DNA of 64,000 nucleotides, from positions 43,909 through 107,908 of the forward strand of contig NZ_JBINJF010000015.1 of NCBI RefSeq assembly GCF_043951865.1. The letters are read 5' to 3'. Shown here piece by piece: positions 35,911 to 44,289 of the stretch. How positions within the stretch are numbered: the first letter of the stretch is position 1; every line of letters begins with the position of its first letter. Position numbers and translations under genes: made by a program. Under the pieces are notes generated by a model. That model searched no databases. It had not been told where the DNA came from and saw nothing but the letters and a program-made list of their open reading frames with translations. Origin of the DNA: JAMQKA01 sp043951865 (GTDB lineage Bacteria > Bacteroidota > Rhodothermia > Balneolales > Balneolaceae).

Positions 35911-38595
35911 TTACTGTAGAAAATGGCTGCTCGATCCCGTGGTACTCATCTTCTCAAAGATCAGCTCGAAAGTGGTGCCGTTTTCGGAGTCAATATGGAG
36001 TTCTCCTTCCAGCTGGTCCGTTAACTGGTCGATCAGGGTCATCCCCATGGAAGCCCGCCGCAGTTCCTCGAAATTGTCTGGCAGGCCGATTCCGTTATCA
36101 TCCACCACCACATGCACTTTACAATTCTTTTCCCAGATACGTACATTCAGGTTGCCCCTCTTCTTTCCCTCAAAAGCGTACTTGAAGGCGTTCGTTACAA
36201 ATTCATTCAACACCAGCGCGCAGGGGATCGCCTGGTTGATATTGAGATTGATATCCTCCACCTCCAGGTTGATCTCGATATCCTTGTCCGCGGTAGAGGT
36301 CACTTCATTGTTAAAACCGATCAGCTTTTCTATATAGCTGCTTAGCTTCAGATGAGCAAAATTCTCGGTCTTGTAGAGGGTTTCATGCACCAGGGCCATC
36401 GTCTTAATTCGGAGCAGGCTGTCCCCCAGAATATCGGCCACATCTTCATTTTTCTCATTGAGAACCTGCAACTGTAACAGGGCCGATGTAATCGCCAGGT
36501 TATTCTTTACGCGGTGGTGAATCTCCTTGAGCAGTATCTCTTTCTCCTTCAGTGAATTCTGCAGTTTTCGCTGAACATTTTTTTGATCGCTGATATCGAT
36601 GTAGATCCCAAATCCCGCCAGGGGTTCTCCCTCCAGGTATACCGGTATCGCTCCCACCAGCACGTCAACCGGGTCTCCATTCTTCGTAATACGGGTAAAT
36701 TCTTTGATAAAATCTTCTCCCAATATTTCCTGTCCCGGCATTTTAGGGGCCGCGGCCGCCTCTTCTTCCGGAACAATAAAGTCATCGATATCCTCTCCCG
36801 CCAGTTCATCTTCCGTGTAGCCAAACAGCTGCTCGAATTTTCGATTAATCATTTTTACCTGGTTGTCCCGGTCCACCATTATCATGGCTACCGGCGCCCG
36901 CAAAAAGAGGTTCCGGAAAAGCTCCTCACTTCGTTTCAGATCCTGTTCGGCCTGTTTATGGCGGGTGATATCCCGCACGATCGCCTGGATGTAGACCCCG
37001 TCCTGCAGCACGATCTTGTTCAGGCTTATTTCCGTATCGATTAATCGCCCCTTTTTGGTAACGTGTTTCCACTCAAATACCTGGGGTGACCCGTTAAGTG
37101 TTTTGCGCAAATACTGACGACCTTTGCGGTCAGATTTGCTCCCGCCTGGCTGGACCGCCGGGGAAAAGACAAAGGGCGTCTGCCCGATAATTTCATCCCG
37201 GGAGCACTCAAAAAGCTCCTCCATTTTGCTGTTGCAGTCAACAATATTGCGCCCCTTGAGAATCAAAATGCCGTCATTGGCCCGTTCGTACAGTTTGCGG
37301 TACTTTCGTTCGCTGAGTTCCAGCTCCTCCCGAACACGTATGCGTTCAAGGATACGTCCCAGTTGACTCTCAACAGTCGCCATAATCTCCATCAGCTCCG
37401 GCTGCATCTCCACCGAATGCTCGCTGAAAAATTCCAGTACCACCGTAATCTCGTCCTGCACCTTCACGGGGAAGGCAAAACAGGTGCTTACAGGGAGCGA
37501 TTTTCCCAGTTCTTGACGGATAAACGTTTCCTTGTGGGCTTCCAGATTTTTCAGCCACAGCGGCTGCTCCCGGTTGATAACCGCCCCCAGGAATCCCTTG
37601 CCAGGCTCAACATCTGTTTCTTTTGACAGGTCCACGATCGCCTGGTACCGGTCGGGGTCCTTAAGGTACCATATATCCGTGCTCTCAAAACGCTGCGCAT
37701 TGGCTCGCTGGTATACATGTCCCACCGGCCAGTCGATAAACGCGCAGATCTTCTTGACCGCCATCTTCAGGGCCTGGTCGTAATGGTTCAGATTCCCCAC
37801 CGAACTGGAAAGCTCATTGACAAAACGGATCATCTCATTTTGCCGCGAAAGCTTTTGCTCCGCTTGTTTTTCTTGTGAGATGTCTTCGACGAATGTCAGC
37901 AGCATCCGGGCTTCTCCCTCCTCGTCGCGGAGTACCGAGGCGTGAATACGGATGTCGACCTGCGTTCCCCCGCGGTGGGTGATTCGCGTATCCAGTTGCC
38001 GGGCCGGTCGCCCGCCCTTTACTTCCCGGAATCTTTGTTCCAGTTTCTGCTTTACTTCAGAGGAAAACAGATCCATTGCAGACAATCTTTTCCCCAGCAT
38101 TTCGTCGCCGGGATACCCCGAGAGCTCCTCTGCACGTTTTGACCATTCAACCACTTCCAGCCTGCTGTTCCACTTGATCATCGCAAGTGGATTTTCCCGG
38201 ATGAGATGATCCAGCTCCCGGTAGGCCTCTTCCACCTCCATCCGCGCGTTTACCTCTTTTGAAATATCCAGCACCGACACCAGGCGCGAGCGGTATCCCT
38301 TGTATGGAAAAGCGTGCGAGGTAACCTGGACATGAAAAATTTCCCCATCTTTCTTTTTATGACGAAACACGCGGCTGCTGTTCAATCCTTCATTCAGGTG
38401 TTCCAGGGTATGGTGCAGCCTCTCGATCTCCTCTTCAGGCCGGATATCCTCCAGGTTCAGCTGTGTAAATTCATCAGCTGAATAACCGTACTTTTGGACG
38501 GCGGCGTGATTGACTTTCAGGATATTGAGCGTATCCATATCATAGAGCAACATGGGGTTTGGATGCCGCTCAAAGAGCAGGGCCTCGTTCTCCAT
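35911..38595 (-). CDS. soluble multi-PAS/GAF histidine kinase (HisKA_2 type)
   Basis: The 894-residue signalling kinase has no membrane segment. In order: PAS (about 5-115), PAS (about 127-245), GAF (about 255-415), PAS (about 430-545), PAS (about 560-675), a HisKA_2 dimerisation domain with LLKEIHHRVKNNLAITSALL (phosphoacceptor probably His694), and an HATPase domain with N-box LVLNEFVTNAFKYAF and G-box DNGIGLPD at about 833-840. No receiver domain is fused and no response regulator is adjacent, so the partner is elsewhere. It probably senses a cytoplasmic or light/redox-type cue through one of the PAS domains, which cannot be named from sequence. Confidence 0.93.
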   Translation of the reverse strand: MENEALLFERHPNPMLLYDMDTLNILKVNHAAVQKYGYSADEFTQLNLEDIRPEEEIERLHHTLEHLNEGLNSSRVFRHKKKDGEIFHVQVTSHAFPYKGYRSRLVSVLDISKEVNARMEVEEAYRELDHLIRENPLAMIKWNSRLEVVEWSKRAEELSGYPGDEMLGKRLSAMDLFSSEVKQKLEQRFREVKGGRPARQLDTRITHRGGTQVDIRIHASVLRDEEGEARMLLTFVEDISQEKQAEQKLSRQNEMIRFVNELSSSVGNLNHYDQALKMAVKKICAFIDWPVGHVYQRANAQRFESTDIWYLKDPDRYQAIVDLSKETDVEPGKGFLGAVINREQPLWLKNLEAHKETFIRQELGKSLPVSTCFAFPVKVQDEITVVLEFFSEHSVEMQPELMEIMATVESQLGRILERIRVREELELSERKYRKLYERANDGILILKGRNIVDCNSKMEELFECSRDEIIGQTPFVFSPAVQPGGSKSDRKGRQYLRKTLNGSPQVFEWKHVTKKGRLIDTEISLNKIVLQDGVYIQAIVRDITRHKQAEQDLKRSEELFRNLFLRAPVAMIMVDRDNQVKMINRKFEQLFGYTEDELAGEDIDDFIVPEEEAAAAPKMPGQEILGEDFIKEFTRITKNGDPVDVLVGAIPVYLEGEPLAGFGIYIDISDQKNVQRKLQNSLKEKEILLKEIHHRVKNNLAITSALLQLQVLNEKNEDVADILGDSLLRIKTMALVHETLYKTENFAHLKLSSYIEKLIGFNNEVTSTADKDIEINLEVEDINLNINQAIPCALVLNEFVTNAFKYAFEGKKRGNLNVRIWEKNCKVHVVVDDNGIGLPDNFEELRRASMGMTLIDQLTDQLEGELHIDSENGTTFELIFEKMSTTGSSSHFLQ

Positions 38596-38980
38596 CTTAC
38601 GATAATAAACTTAATATTGAATTGTGTGCTGATATACCTTTGACAGGATCTGCATAACTATTTTTTAGCCGTTTACGACCCGTTATGTTTCTCCCGTTAA
38701 ATACTTTTAATCCTTTTGTACCAACGTTCATTTTATTAATGCATTCACCGACACAGCATTCCTGAGAGAGTGGACGTCCTCCCGGCGATACGCTACTATC
38801 CCCCGATAATAACGTTATTAATCCCTGTCAAGACCGTCGGCAGGGCGTGGCGCCTGCGGCTCGTCTCCACACAAGGCTCGCATCGAGGCCCTGAAGCGGC
38901 ACGGAATGTACCCCGCTTGGTCTTTCAATAGCCTCGCAATCTGTCGTCGATACTGTAGATGATAATGATATTCGGGAAAT
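38596..38980. other. intergenic region without a recognised gene
   Basis: This gap lies upstream of the histidine kinase and downstream of the GNAT-like gene, both on the minus strand. The first 170 bp are AT-rich and may hold the kinase promoter. About 38830-38935 is distinctly GC-rich, with a short GCAGG/CCTGC stem. Frames through it are short and match nothing I know. A decayed gene or small RNA is possible. Confidence 0.5.
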
Positions 38981-40123
38981 TCAGTATTCCCACTTGTACG
39001 TTCTGTGCGTTTTGTGATGTTTACATCCCAGCGCCTCCAGGCTGCGCTGCATAAGCCAGTTTTTTTCACTGACCCAAGCCCCCTCCAGGTATTTCATTGA
39101 TGGAGCCGCTTCTTTTGTATACTGTATCCCCCGGGTAAATGTAAGCGCCTCCAGCCCCATCTTCCTGAATTTCGGACGGGTCCCGTATACCAGCGTCCGC
39201 AGATGCCTGGCGCGTCGTTTAAACCAAAAAAGCTTGGGATAATGCCACCACCGGAGCCGTCCGCCCGTTTCTTTCGAAACCTCATTCAGATCGGGTACAC
39301 ACACAATAAATGAAGCAGGTTCCCCATCTACAAATGCCAGCAGCACGCTTTCCGGGATGAGCACCGGTTTCAGTTTCCGGACCAGCCTGTTGATGGTCTC
39401 TTCCGTCAATTCTGTAAATTCCTGCTCCCGTTCCGGGATCTCCTGGTTGCTCCATGCATCGTTATAAATTTCACGCATGTACTGGGCATCCCGGTAGATA
39501 TTATTCATGTCGATCGGGCGGAGTTCAACGCCGGGCTTGCGCTCAATACGGTCGGTGATCTTGACCATGCGGTCCGGCACCGGCTTGTCAAAATAACGGA
39601 TGTAGCTCCAGTGATCGTCCAGTTTCTGACCCCCCGTCTGCTCCAGCAGGTCCTTGTAGTAGGGCGGATGGTAATACATACCGTAGATATTGGGATGTTC
39701 AAAATTTTCGACCAGCAGTCCCCAGTATGTATCATTTTCCCCAAAATTTATGGGTCCCCTCATCGCCCGGTACCCCCGCTTTTGATGCCACCGGCGGGAA
39801 AAATCGATAATCTCGTGCGCCAGCTCAGCATTATTTTCCATCTCAATAAACCCGATACCGCCCATCTTGGGCTCCAGCACTTTATCCCGCTCCGGGGTGT
39901 TCATCAGGGCAAACCGGCCCACCACCCGTGCACCGTTCTGTACGATAAAACGCTCACACTCCCCGGTTTTAAAAAAATCATTCTTCTCGGGATCAAAAAT
40001 GTTCTCGAGTTCAAATCGAAATGGCGGAGCCCAGTAGGGGTTATCCCGGTAAATTCTAAAAGGCAACTCATGAAAAGCATCAATATGCTTTTCTGTTTGC
40101 ACCTTCACAACATTAAAAGCCAT
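38981..40123 (-). CDS. GNAT-like N-acetyltransferase family protein
   Basis: The 380 residues belong to a widespread family usually labelled N-acetyltransferase or hypothetical. The characteristic N-terminus reads FHELPFRIYRDNPYWAPPFR, then FFKTGECERFIVQNGARVVGRFALM, where the mobile GNAT beta strands begin. RAMRGPINFGENDTYWGLLVENF and YYHPPYYKDLLEQTG follow. The second half (about 220-375) contains another GNAT-like segment. The substrate is unknown. It is monocistronic and its promoter region is AT-rich. Confidence 0.8.
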   Translation of the reverse strand: MAFNVVKVQTEKHIDAFHELPFRIYRDNPYWAPPFRFELENIFDPEKNDFFKTGECERFIVQNGARVVGRFALMNTPERDKVLEPKMGGIGFIEMENNAELAHEIIDFSRRWHQKRGYRAMRGPINFGENDTYWGLLVENFEHPNIYGMYYHPPYYKDLLEQTGGQKLDDHWSYIRYFDKPVPDRMVKITDRIERKPGVELRPIDMNNIYRDAQYMREIYNDAWSNQEIPEREQEFTELTEETINRLVRKLKPVLIPESVLLAFVDGEPASFIVCVPDLNEVSKETGGRLRWWHYPKLFWFKRRARHLRTLVYGTRPKFRKMGLEALTFTRGIQYTKEAAPSMKYLEGAWVSEKNWLMQRSLEALGCKHHKTHRTYKWEY

Positions 40124-40263
40124 GATATCTGTAGTATTTCCAATTTTTCAAGGCATGATAAATGTAAGACACTGCCTGCTTTTCTCAAATTTCATTTCCT
40201 AAATACGTAGATTTACACCACAATAACACCTATTTTTGAGCTCTCAAATAAATCTACAGTGAA

Positions 40264-41262
40264 TTGGATACCAACACCGACGGGAAAACAAAAAAGAGGC
40301 TGATAGCCCTGCTGCTGCTCATCTCATGTATAACCAGCGGTGCAATGCTGTTTTATTCCGAAGAGGGATCGCCCACGCGGCTCCGAAATTTCGCACAGGC
40401 CGACTCCCTGATCGTCAGTACACTCCAAAAATTCAATATTAACCGTACCCAGTTCAGCACGGAAACACGGCCGGTTGATTCCGCCCTGGTCCGTAAAACC
40501 TATTACATCGATCTGCCCCCGGGATTTTCAAAAACCCTGCTCCACGCCGAGCTGAACCGTATTTTTCATCCCCTGGCGGTAGGGACTCCGGCCAGAGTCA
40601 ACCTCCCTGAGGAACGCATGCTGATCCAGTTAACCTACAAGGGCACCGTTTTTCGATCTCTTTCGCTCAGAACGGATGACAAGCTGGTACTGGACCGCAA
40701 CATCGCGAGCATTATCATCGCGTTCAGCGAGCAGCCGTCAGCGGAGATGGTTGAATCGGTTATCCGGTTTGGAGAGCCGATCCCGATAGCTCTGCAGGTT
40801 TCCAGTCCCGAAGAGGTACGCCGGCAAGTCCAGGAGATCAAGCCGGAGTACCCCCATGTCTGCTACTGGATTGAGCCAGAGATGGAGAAGGAGAACCCCG
40901 AAACTCCGACTCCACTGCCATCCCTGTCTCTGCTTGAGCACGTTCCCCCAAATACACCAATTCTCAACTTCCGGCAGGCTTCCGTGCTTTCTTCTCAGGA
41001 TGCGGCCCCGATCACGGAAACCGCATCCCAAAAAAATATCACCTTCATCGACGTCAATGACGCCGTCATCTTGAACTCAAATCTAGGGGAATCGTTCTTC
41101 AAGGAAAAGCTCGAAACATTCTCAACACAAGCCCGTCAGCAAGCCCACCCGGTAGCCATTATCATGGCCGACGAGTCGGCCCTGCAGTGGCTGAGAGAAA
41201 AACTGCCCGGCTTTAAAAAGCAGGGACTCTTCCTGATTCAACCTCCCCAAATCAACTATTGA
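40264..41262 (+). CDS. exported protein with a degenerate YibQ-like (divergent polysaccharide deacetylase) domain
   Basis: It has 332 residues with an N-terminal signal or anchor (LIALLLLISCITSGAMLFY). The region at about 140-330 resembles divergent polysaccharide deacetylases: ASIIIAFSEQPSAEMVESVI, then GEPIPIALQVSSPEEVRRQV, FIDVNDAVILNSNLGESFF, and near the end HPVAIIMADESALQWLREKL. The aspartates that bind metal in YibQ (usually IIDDLG) are replaced here by IIAFSE, so hydrolysis is unlikely. No ATG is available and TTG at 40264 is the probable start. It sits 1 bp before the lipase gene, implying co-expression. The resemblance is by eye and moderate. Confidence 0.6.
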   Translation: MDTNTDGKTKKRLIALLLLISCITSGAMLFYSEEGSPTRLRNFAQADSLIVSTLQKFNINRTQFSTETRPVDSALVRKTYYIDLPPGFSKTLLHAELNRIFHPLAVGTPARVNLPEERMLIQLTYKGTVFRSLSLRTDDKLVLDRNIASIIIAFSEQPSAEMVESVIRFGEPIPIALQVSSPEEVRRQVQEIKPEYPHVCYWIEPEMEKENPETPTPLPSLSLLEHVPPNTPILNFRQASVLSSQDAAPITETASQKNITFIDVNDAVILNSNLGESFFKEKLETFSTQARQQAHPVAIIMADESALQWLREKLPGFKKQGLFLIQPPQINY

Positions 41263-41263
41263 T

Positions 41264-42124
41264 ATGCTCGATCAATTCAACAGTGAAAAGTGGTTCAAAA
41301 AATTCAAGCTGAAAGCATTCCCTGAACCTGAATACATACAGTTGCGGCATCCCGTATTGCTTTGCCACGGCTATGGTGCATTTGCCTCTCTCGTCAAGCC
41401 CTCACCGCTGAACGATGTCGCCATGTTTATGCGCTCGCACGGCGTGCCGGCGTTTGCGCCCAATATTGTACCCTATGCCAAAATTGAGATCCGTTCAAAA
41501 GAGTGGAAAACGCTGATCCGGCAGCTTTCGGAGCGGTACGACATCTCCAAATTCAATATCGTTGCCCACAGCATGGGCGGACTCGACATACGCTATGCCC
41601 TTTCAAAGCTGGAGCTGGAGCGATATGTGGCCTCGCTCACCACGGTTGCAACTCCTCACCACGGCACCAGCCTTGCTGAGCTGGTATTGAAAGCGCCCGA
41701 TTCCGTACAGGGCAAGCTTGGCGATTTCTTTGACTGGATGGGAGACCGCGTCTACCCCAAAACCAAAAGTGACGCCATCGGCTCGGTAAAACAGCTAACA
41801 CGCAGCTACGTGCAGGAACGGTTCAACAACGAGATCCGAAACCTGGAGTCGATCCCCTATTTCTCTTTCAGTGCGGCCGTTGGAAAAGGCACAACCGCTC
41901 CCATAGAGACGGTGATCCGTTTTCAAAACAATCACATCTACGAAAATGAAGGAATCAATGACGGACTGGTTTCCGCCCGAAGCGCAATTTGGGGTGAACA
42001 TATCAAAACCGCACCGATTTCACATTTGGAGCAGATGAGCCTCCGCACCGACAAAGATCGGATGCCGGTCGTCAAGTCGTTCTGGCTGGATGTGCTGAAA
42101 ATGCTGCAGGAAAAAGGCTTTTAA
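41264..42124 (+). CDS. alpha/beta-hydrolase, triacylglycerol lipase-like
   Basis: A predicted lipase or esterase of 286 residues. The oxyanion region HPVLLCHGYGAFASLVKPSP is followed by a nucleophile elbow AHSMGGLDIRYAL (Ser about 107) and ATPHHGTSLAELVL, as in LipA-type lactonising lipases and related enzymes. The catalytic Asp is probably in NEGINDGLVSARSA and the His in ISHLEQM, both near the C-terminus. There is no signal peptide, so it acts inside the cell or is attached to the preceding exported protein. It is translationally close to that gene (1-bp gap). Confidence 0.88.
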   Translation: MLDQFNSEKWFKKFKLKAFPEPEYIQLRHPVLLCHGYGAFASLVKPSPLNDVAMFMRSHGVPAFAPNIVPYAKIEIRSKEWKTLIRQLSERYDISKFNIVAHSMGGLDIRYALSKLELERYVASLTTVATPHHGTSLAELVLKAPDSVQGKLGDFFDWMGDRVYPKTKSDAIGSVKQLTRSYVQERFNNEIRNLESIPYFSFSAAVGKGTTAPIETVIRFQNNHIYENEGINDGLVSARSAIWGEHIKTAPISHLEQMSLRTDKDRMPVVKSFWLDVLKMLQEKGF

Positions 42125-42152
42125 CCCGCAAACAAAAGACGACTCGGGGAAT

Positions 42153-42390
42153 TAGCCCGGATTTATCACCAAGAAATTGGTTTTTCAGCAAGGCGAAGGG
42201 CAAATGGCTGCGCAGACGTACGTTGGTACGTTGAGCCGGTGATTTATTTGCCCTTCAACGCAGCTGAAAGGCCCATTTCGCAGCCTTTTACAGGCTGTAA
42301 TGATAATTTGGCAGTAAAAAATGGTATAAGGTATGGTCATCCATAAAGTGACATGATCTTATCCGAAATACTCGTGAGAAATCCGGGTTA
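42153..42390 (+). repeat. 238-bp dispersed element, copy C, complete
   Basis: Left end TAGCCCGGATTTATCAC (42153-42169) and right end GTGAGAAATCCGGGTTA (42374-42390) are inverted repeats matching at 15 of 17 positions. Inside: ACCAAGAAATTGGT, a perfect 11-bp pairing GAAGGGCAAAT (42195-42205) with ATTTGCCCTTC (42246-42256), a central ACGTAC-GTTG-GTACGT stem (42216-42231), the shared TTCAACGCAGC block and a long imperfect hairpin at about 42324-42364. GGGAAT just left of it is shared with copy A. It lies between the convergent lipase and surE genes; the other parts of that 353-bp gap show nothing. Confidence 0.85.
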
Positions 42391-42477
42391 GGCATGACGT
42401 ACTGATTGAAGAGTTGCTCCAATCCCGTACACCCGCTCTTTCCCGGCAACGGGCCGGCTGCCGACTGTGTACTGCTG

Positions 42478-43239
42478 CTAAAGCTCGAGGTCTTCCGTGT
42501 TTTTGAGCAGCGTATAGGCGGTCATGTCATATTGAATGGGCGTAAGAGAGGCATATCCCTTTTCTAGCACACTCAGGTCCATGTCATCCCCCTCATCCAG
42601 CAGCTGCATGCGGCCGGTCATCCAGTAGTAGTTCCTGTTGTTGGGATCGACCCGTCCCTCAAACTCCTCCACGTATCGACTGTTGGCCATGCGTGCCCAT
42701 TTTATGCCTTTCAACGGACCGGAAGGGGCATTCAAATTCAGGGTCACTCCTTTGGGCAACCCTTCACTCAGTATCCACCCGATAACCCGGCGTGCGGCGT
42801 CTTTAGCTCCACTCAGGTCTGCATCCTCGTCATAATCCGTGCAGCTAACCGCCAGCGAGGGATATCCCAGGATCGTACCCTCCGTAGCCGCACTTACGGT
42901 GCCGGAATACAGGATGTTAATACCTGCATTGCTGCCGTGGTTGATACCGCTGACCACCAGGTCCGGCTTGCGCTGCAACAGCTGGTCATGTGCCAGCTTC
43001 ACGGAATCGGCCGGGGTGCCGGATACGGCCTGTCCGTTGAAACGATGGTCGATCTGGAAAGCGCGACTTCGGAGCGGGGTGCTCACGGTAACCGCGTGCC
43101 CTACGGCGCTCTGCTGCCGGTCGGGAGCGATAATCTCTACATCGCCGAATTCATCAGCGACCTCTGCCAGCGCTCGAATACCCGGCGCAAAAATGCCGTC
43201 GTCATTGCAAACCAAAATGAGGGGCTTGTCACTACTCAT
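42478..43239 (-). CDS. surE: 5'/3'-nucleotidase SurE
   Basis: A metal-dependent survival-protein phosphatase that dephosphorylates nucleoside monophosphates. The 253 residues show the metal motif CNDDGIFAPGI (Asp13, Asp14), Ser44 in APDRQQSAVGHA, and SGINHGSNAG with the conserved Asn. LKGIKWARMANSRYVEEF and the C-terminal DMDLSVLEKGYASLTPIQ are typical. It lies 222 bp after panB on the same strand and is convergent with the lipase across repeat copy C. Confidence 0.95.
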   Translation of the reverse strand: MSSDKPLILVCNDDGIFAPGIRALAEVADEFGDVEIIAPDRQQSAVGHAVTVSTPLRSRAFQIDHRFNGQAVSGTPADSVKLAHDQLLQRKPDLVVSGINHGSNAGINILYSGTVSAATEGTILGYPSLAVSCTDYDEDADLSGAKDAARRVIGWILSEGLPKGVTLNLNAPSGPLKGIKWARMANSRYVEEFEGRVDPNNRNYYWMTGRMQLLDEGDDMDLSVLEKGYASLTPIQYDMTAYTLLKNTEDLEL

Positions 43240-43400
43240 AAGACAGATTCCTCGATTGAAAAATTATCATAAAACGCTTTTAAGAATTAACAACCTGTTT
43301 TAAGTCATCCGATTCTGGGTCCCTCCTCCTGCTCTCCTTCCTCATGGAGGAAAGCACTGAGCCTGTAAAGCAGGTCATTACCACTTTTGAGGTCGTATCC

Positions 43401-43418
43401 TCCTCTTCCCGAAGAGGA
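43401..43418 (-). terminator. hairpin in the gap after panB
   Basis: TCCTCTT-CCCG-AAGAGGA is a perfect 7-bp stem with a tetraloop, 43 bp after the panB stop in the direction of transcription. No U tract follows, so termination is uncertain. The rest of the 222-bp gap contains another short CTTCC/GGAAG inverted repeat and no gene. Confidence 0.3.
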
Positions 43419-43461
43419 AATGCAGGGAGATTAATTCTATGGCTAAAAAGCCGATTCTACA

Positions 43462-44289
43462 TTAATCATACTGTTCATCTTCGCTGGGGAAATCTCCCCG
43501 CTTAATGTCTTTGATAAACTGGCCTACCGAATCCGTTATTATGCTGTGGAGATCGGCATAGCGCCGCAGGAAACGGGGCTCGAACTCTTTGTTGAGTCCC
43601 AGCATGTCGTGCAACACCAACACCTGCCCGTCACAAGCAGCCCCTGCACCAATACCAATGGTGGGAATGGAAAGTTGTTCCGTCACTTTGGCAGCCAGAT
43701 CAGCGGGAATTTTCTCGAGTACAATGGAAAAACAGCCTGCTTCTTCGAGCCGCCTCGCATCCTCCAGCAGCTCTTTGGCTTCCCGGTCCTCTTTGGCCCG
43801 CACTTTGTAGGTGCCAAACTTGTAGATACTCTGCGGGGTGAGCCCCAGGTGCCCCATTACGGGGATACCGGCATCCACAATTTTCTTCACCGTGTCGATA
43901 ATCGGCTTGCCCCCTTCCAGCTTGACGCCGTGCACGCCCGCTTCCTTCATCATACGGCCGGCATTGATCAGTGCTTCCTTGGGCGTAACCTGGTAGCTCA
44001 TAAACGGCAAATCCGCAATAATCAGCGACCGCCCGACGCCCCGCACCACGCAGGAGGCGTGGTAAATCATATGCTCAAGCGTCATCGGAACAGTGGTCTC
44101 GTGCCCTGCCATCACATTGCTGGCAGAATCACCCACCAGTATGACATCGACACCGGCCTGATCTACAATACGCGCCATCGTGTAATCGTAGGCGGTAAGC
44201 ATGCTTATTTTCTGTCCCTCCCGTTTCATGTTGACCACCGTCTGGGTAGTCACTTTGGGAGGTCGACTCTGTTTCTGTTGCGTGCTCAT
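43462..44289 (-). CDS. panB: 3-methyl-2-oxobutanoate hydroxymethyltransferase
   Basis: First committed enzyme of pantothenate synthesis, using methylenetetrahydrofolate. The 275 residues hold MLTAYDYTMARIVDQAGVDV, ILVGDSASNVMAGHETT, GVKLEGG and GHLGLTPQSIYKFGTYKVRA. The ATG at 44289 overlaps the fabZ stop codon by four bases (ATGA), which indicates translational coupling with fabZ; a longer upstream frame to 44334 lies inside fabZ and is rejected. The C-terminal GLNKEFEPRFLRRYADL block is standard. Confidence 0.96.
   Translation of the reverse strand: MSTQQKQSRPPKVTTQTVVNMKREGQKISMLTAYDYTMARIVDQAGVDVILVGDSASNVMAGHETTVPMTLEHMIYHASCVVRGVGRSLIIADLPFMSYQVTPKEALINAGRMMKEAGVHGVKLEGGKPIIDTVKKIVDAGIPVMGHLGLTPQSIYKFGTYKVRAKEDREAKELLEDARRLEEAGCFSIVLEKIPADLAAKVTEQLSIPTIGIGAGAACDGQVLVLHDMLGLNKEFEPRFLRRYADLHSIITDSVGQFIKDIKRGDFPSEDEQYD

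Noticed and set aside
40237..40254. TTTGAG-CTCAAA hairpin before the YibQ-like gene
   Set aside because: Only six pairs with a 2-nt loop; too weak and common to call a signal.
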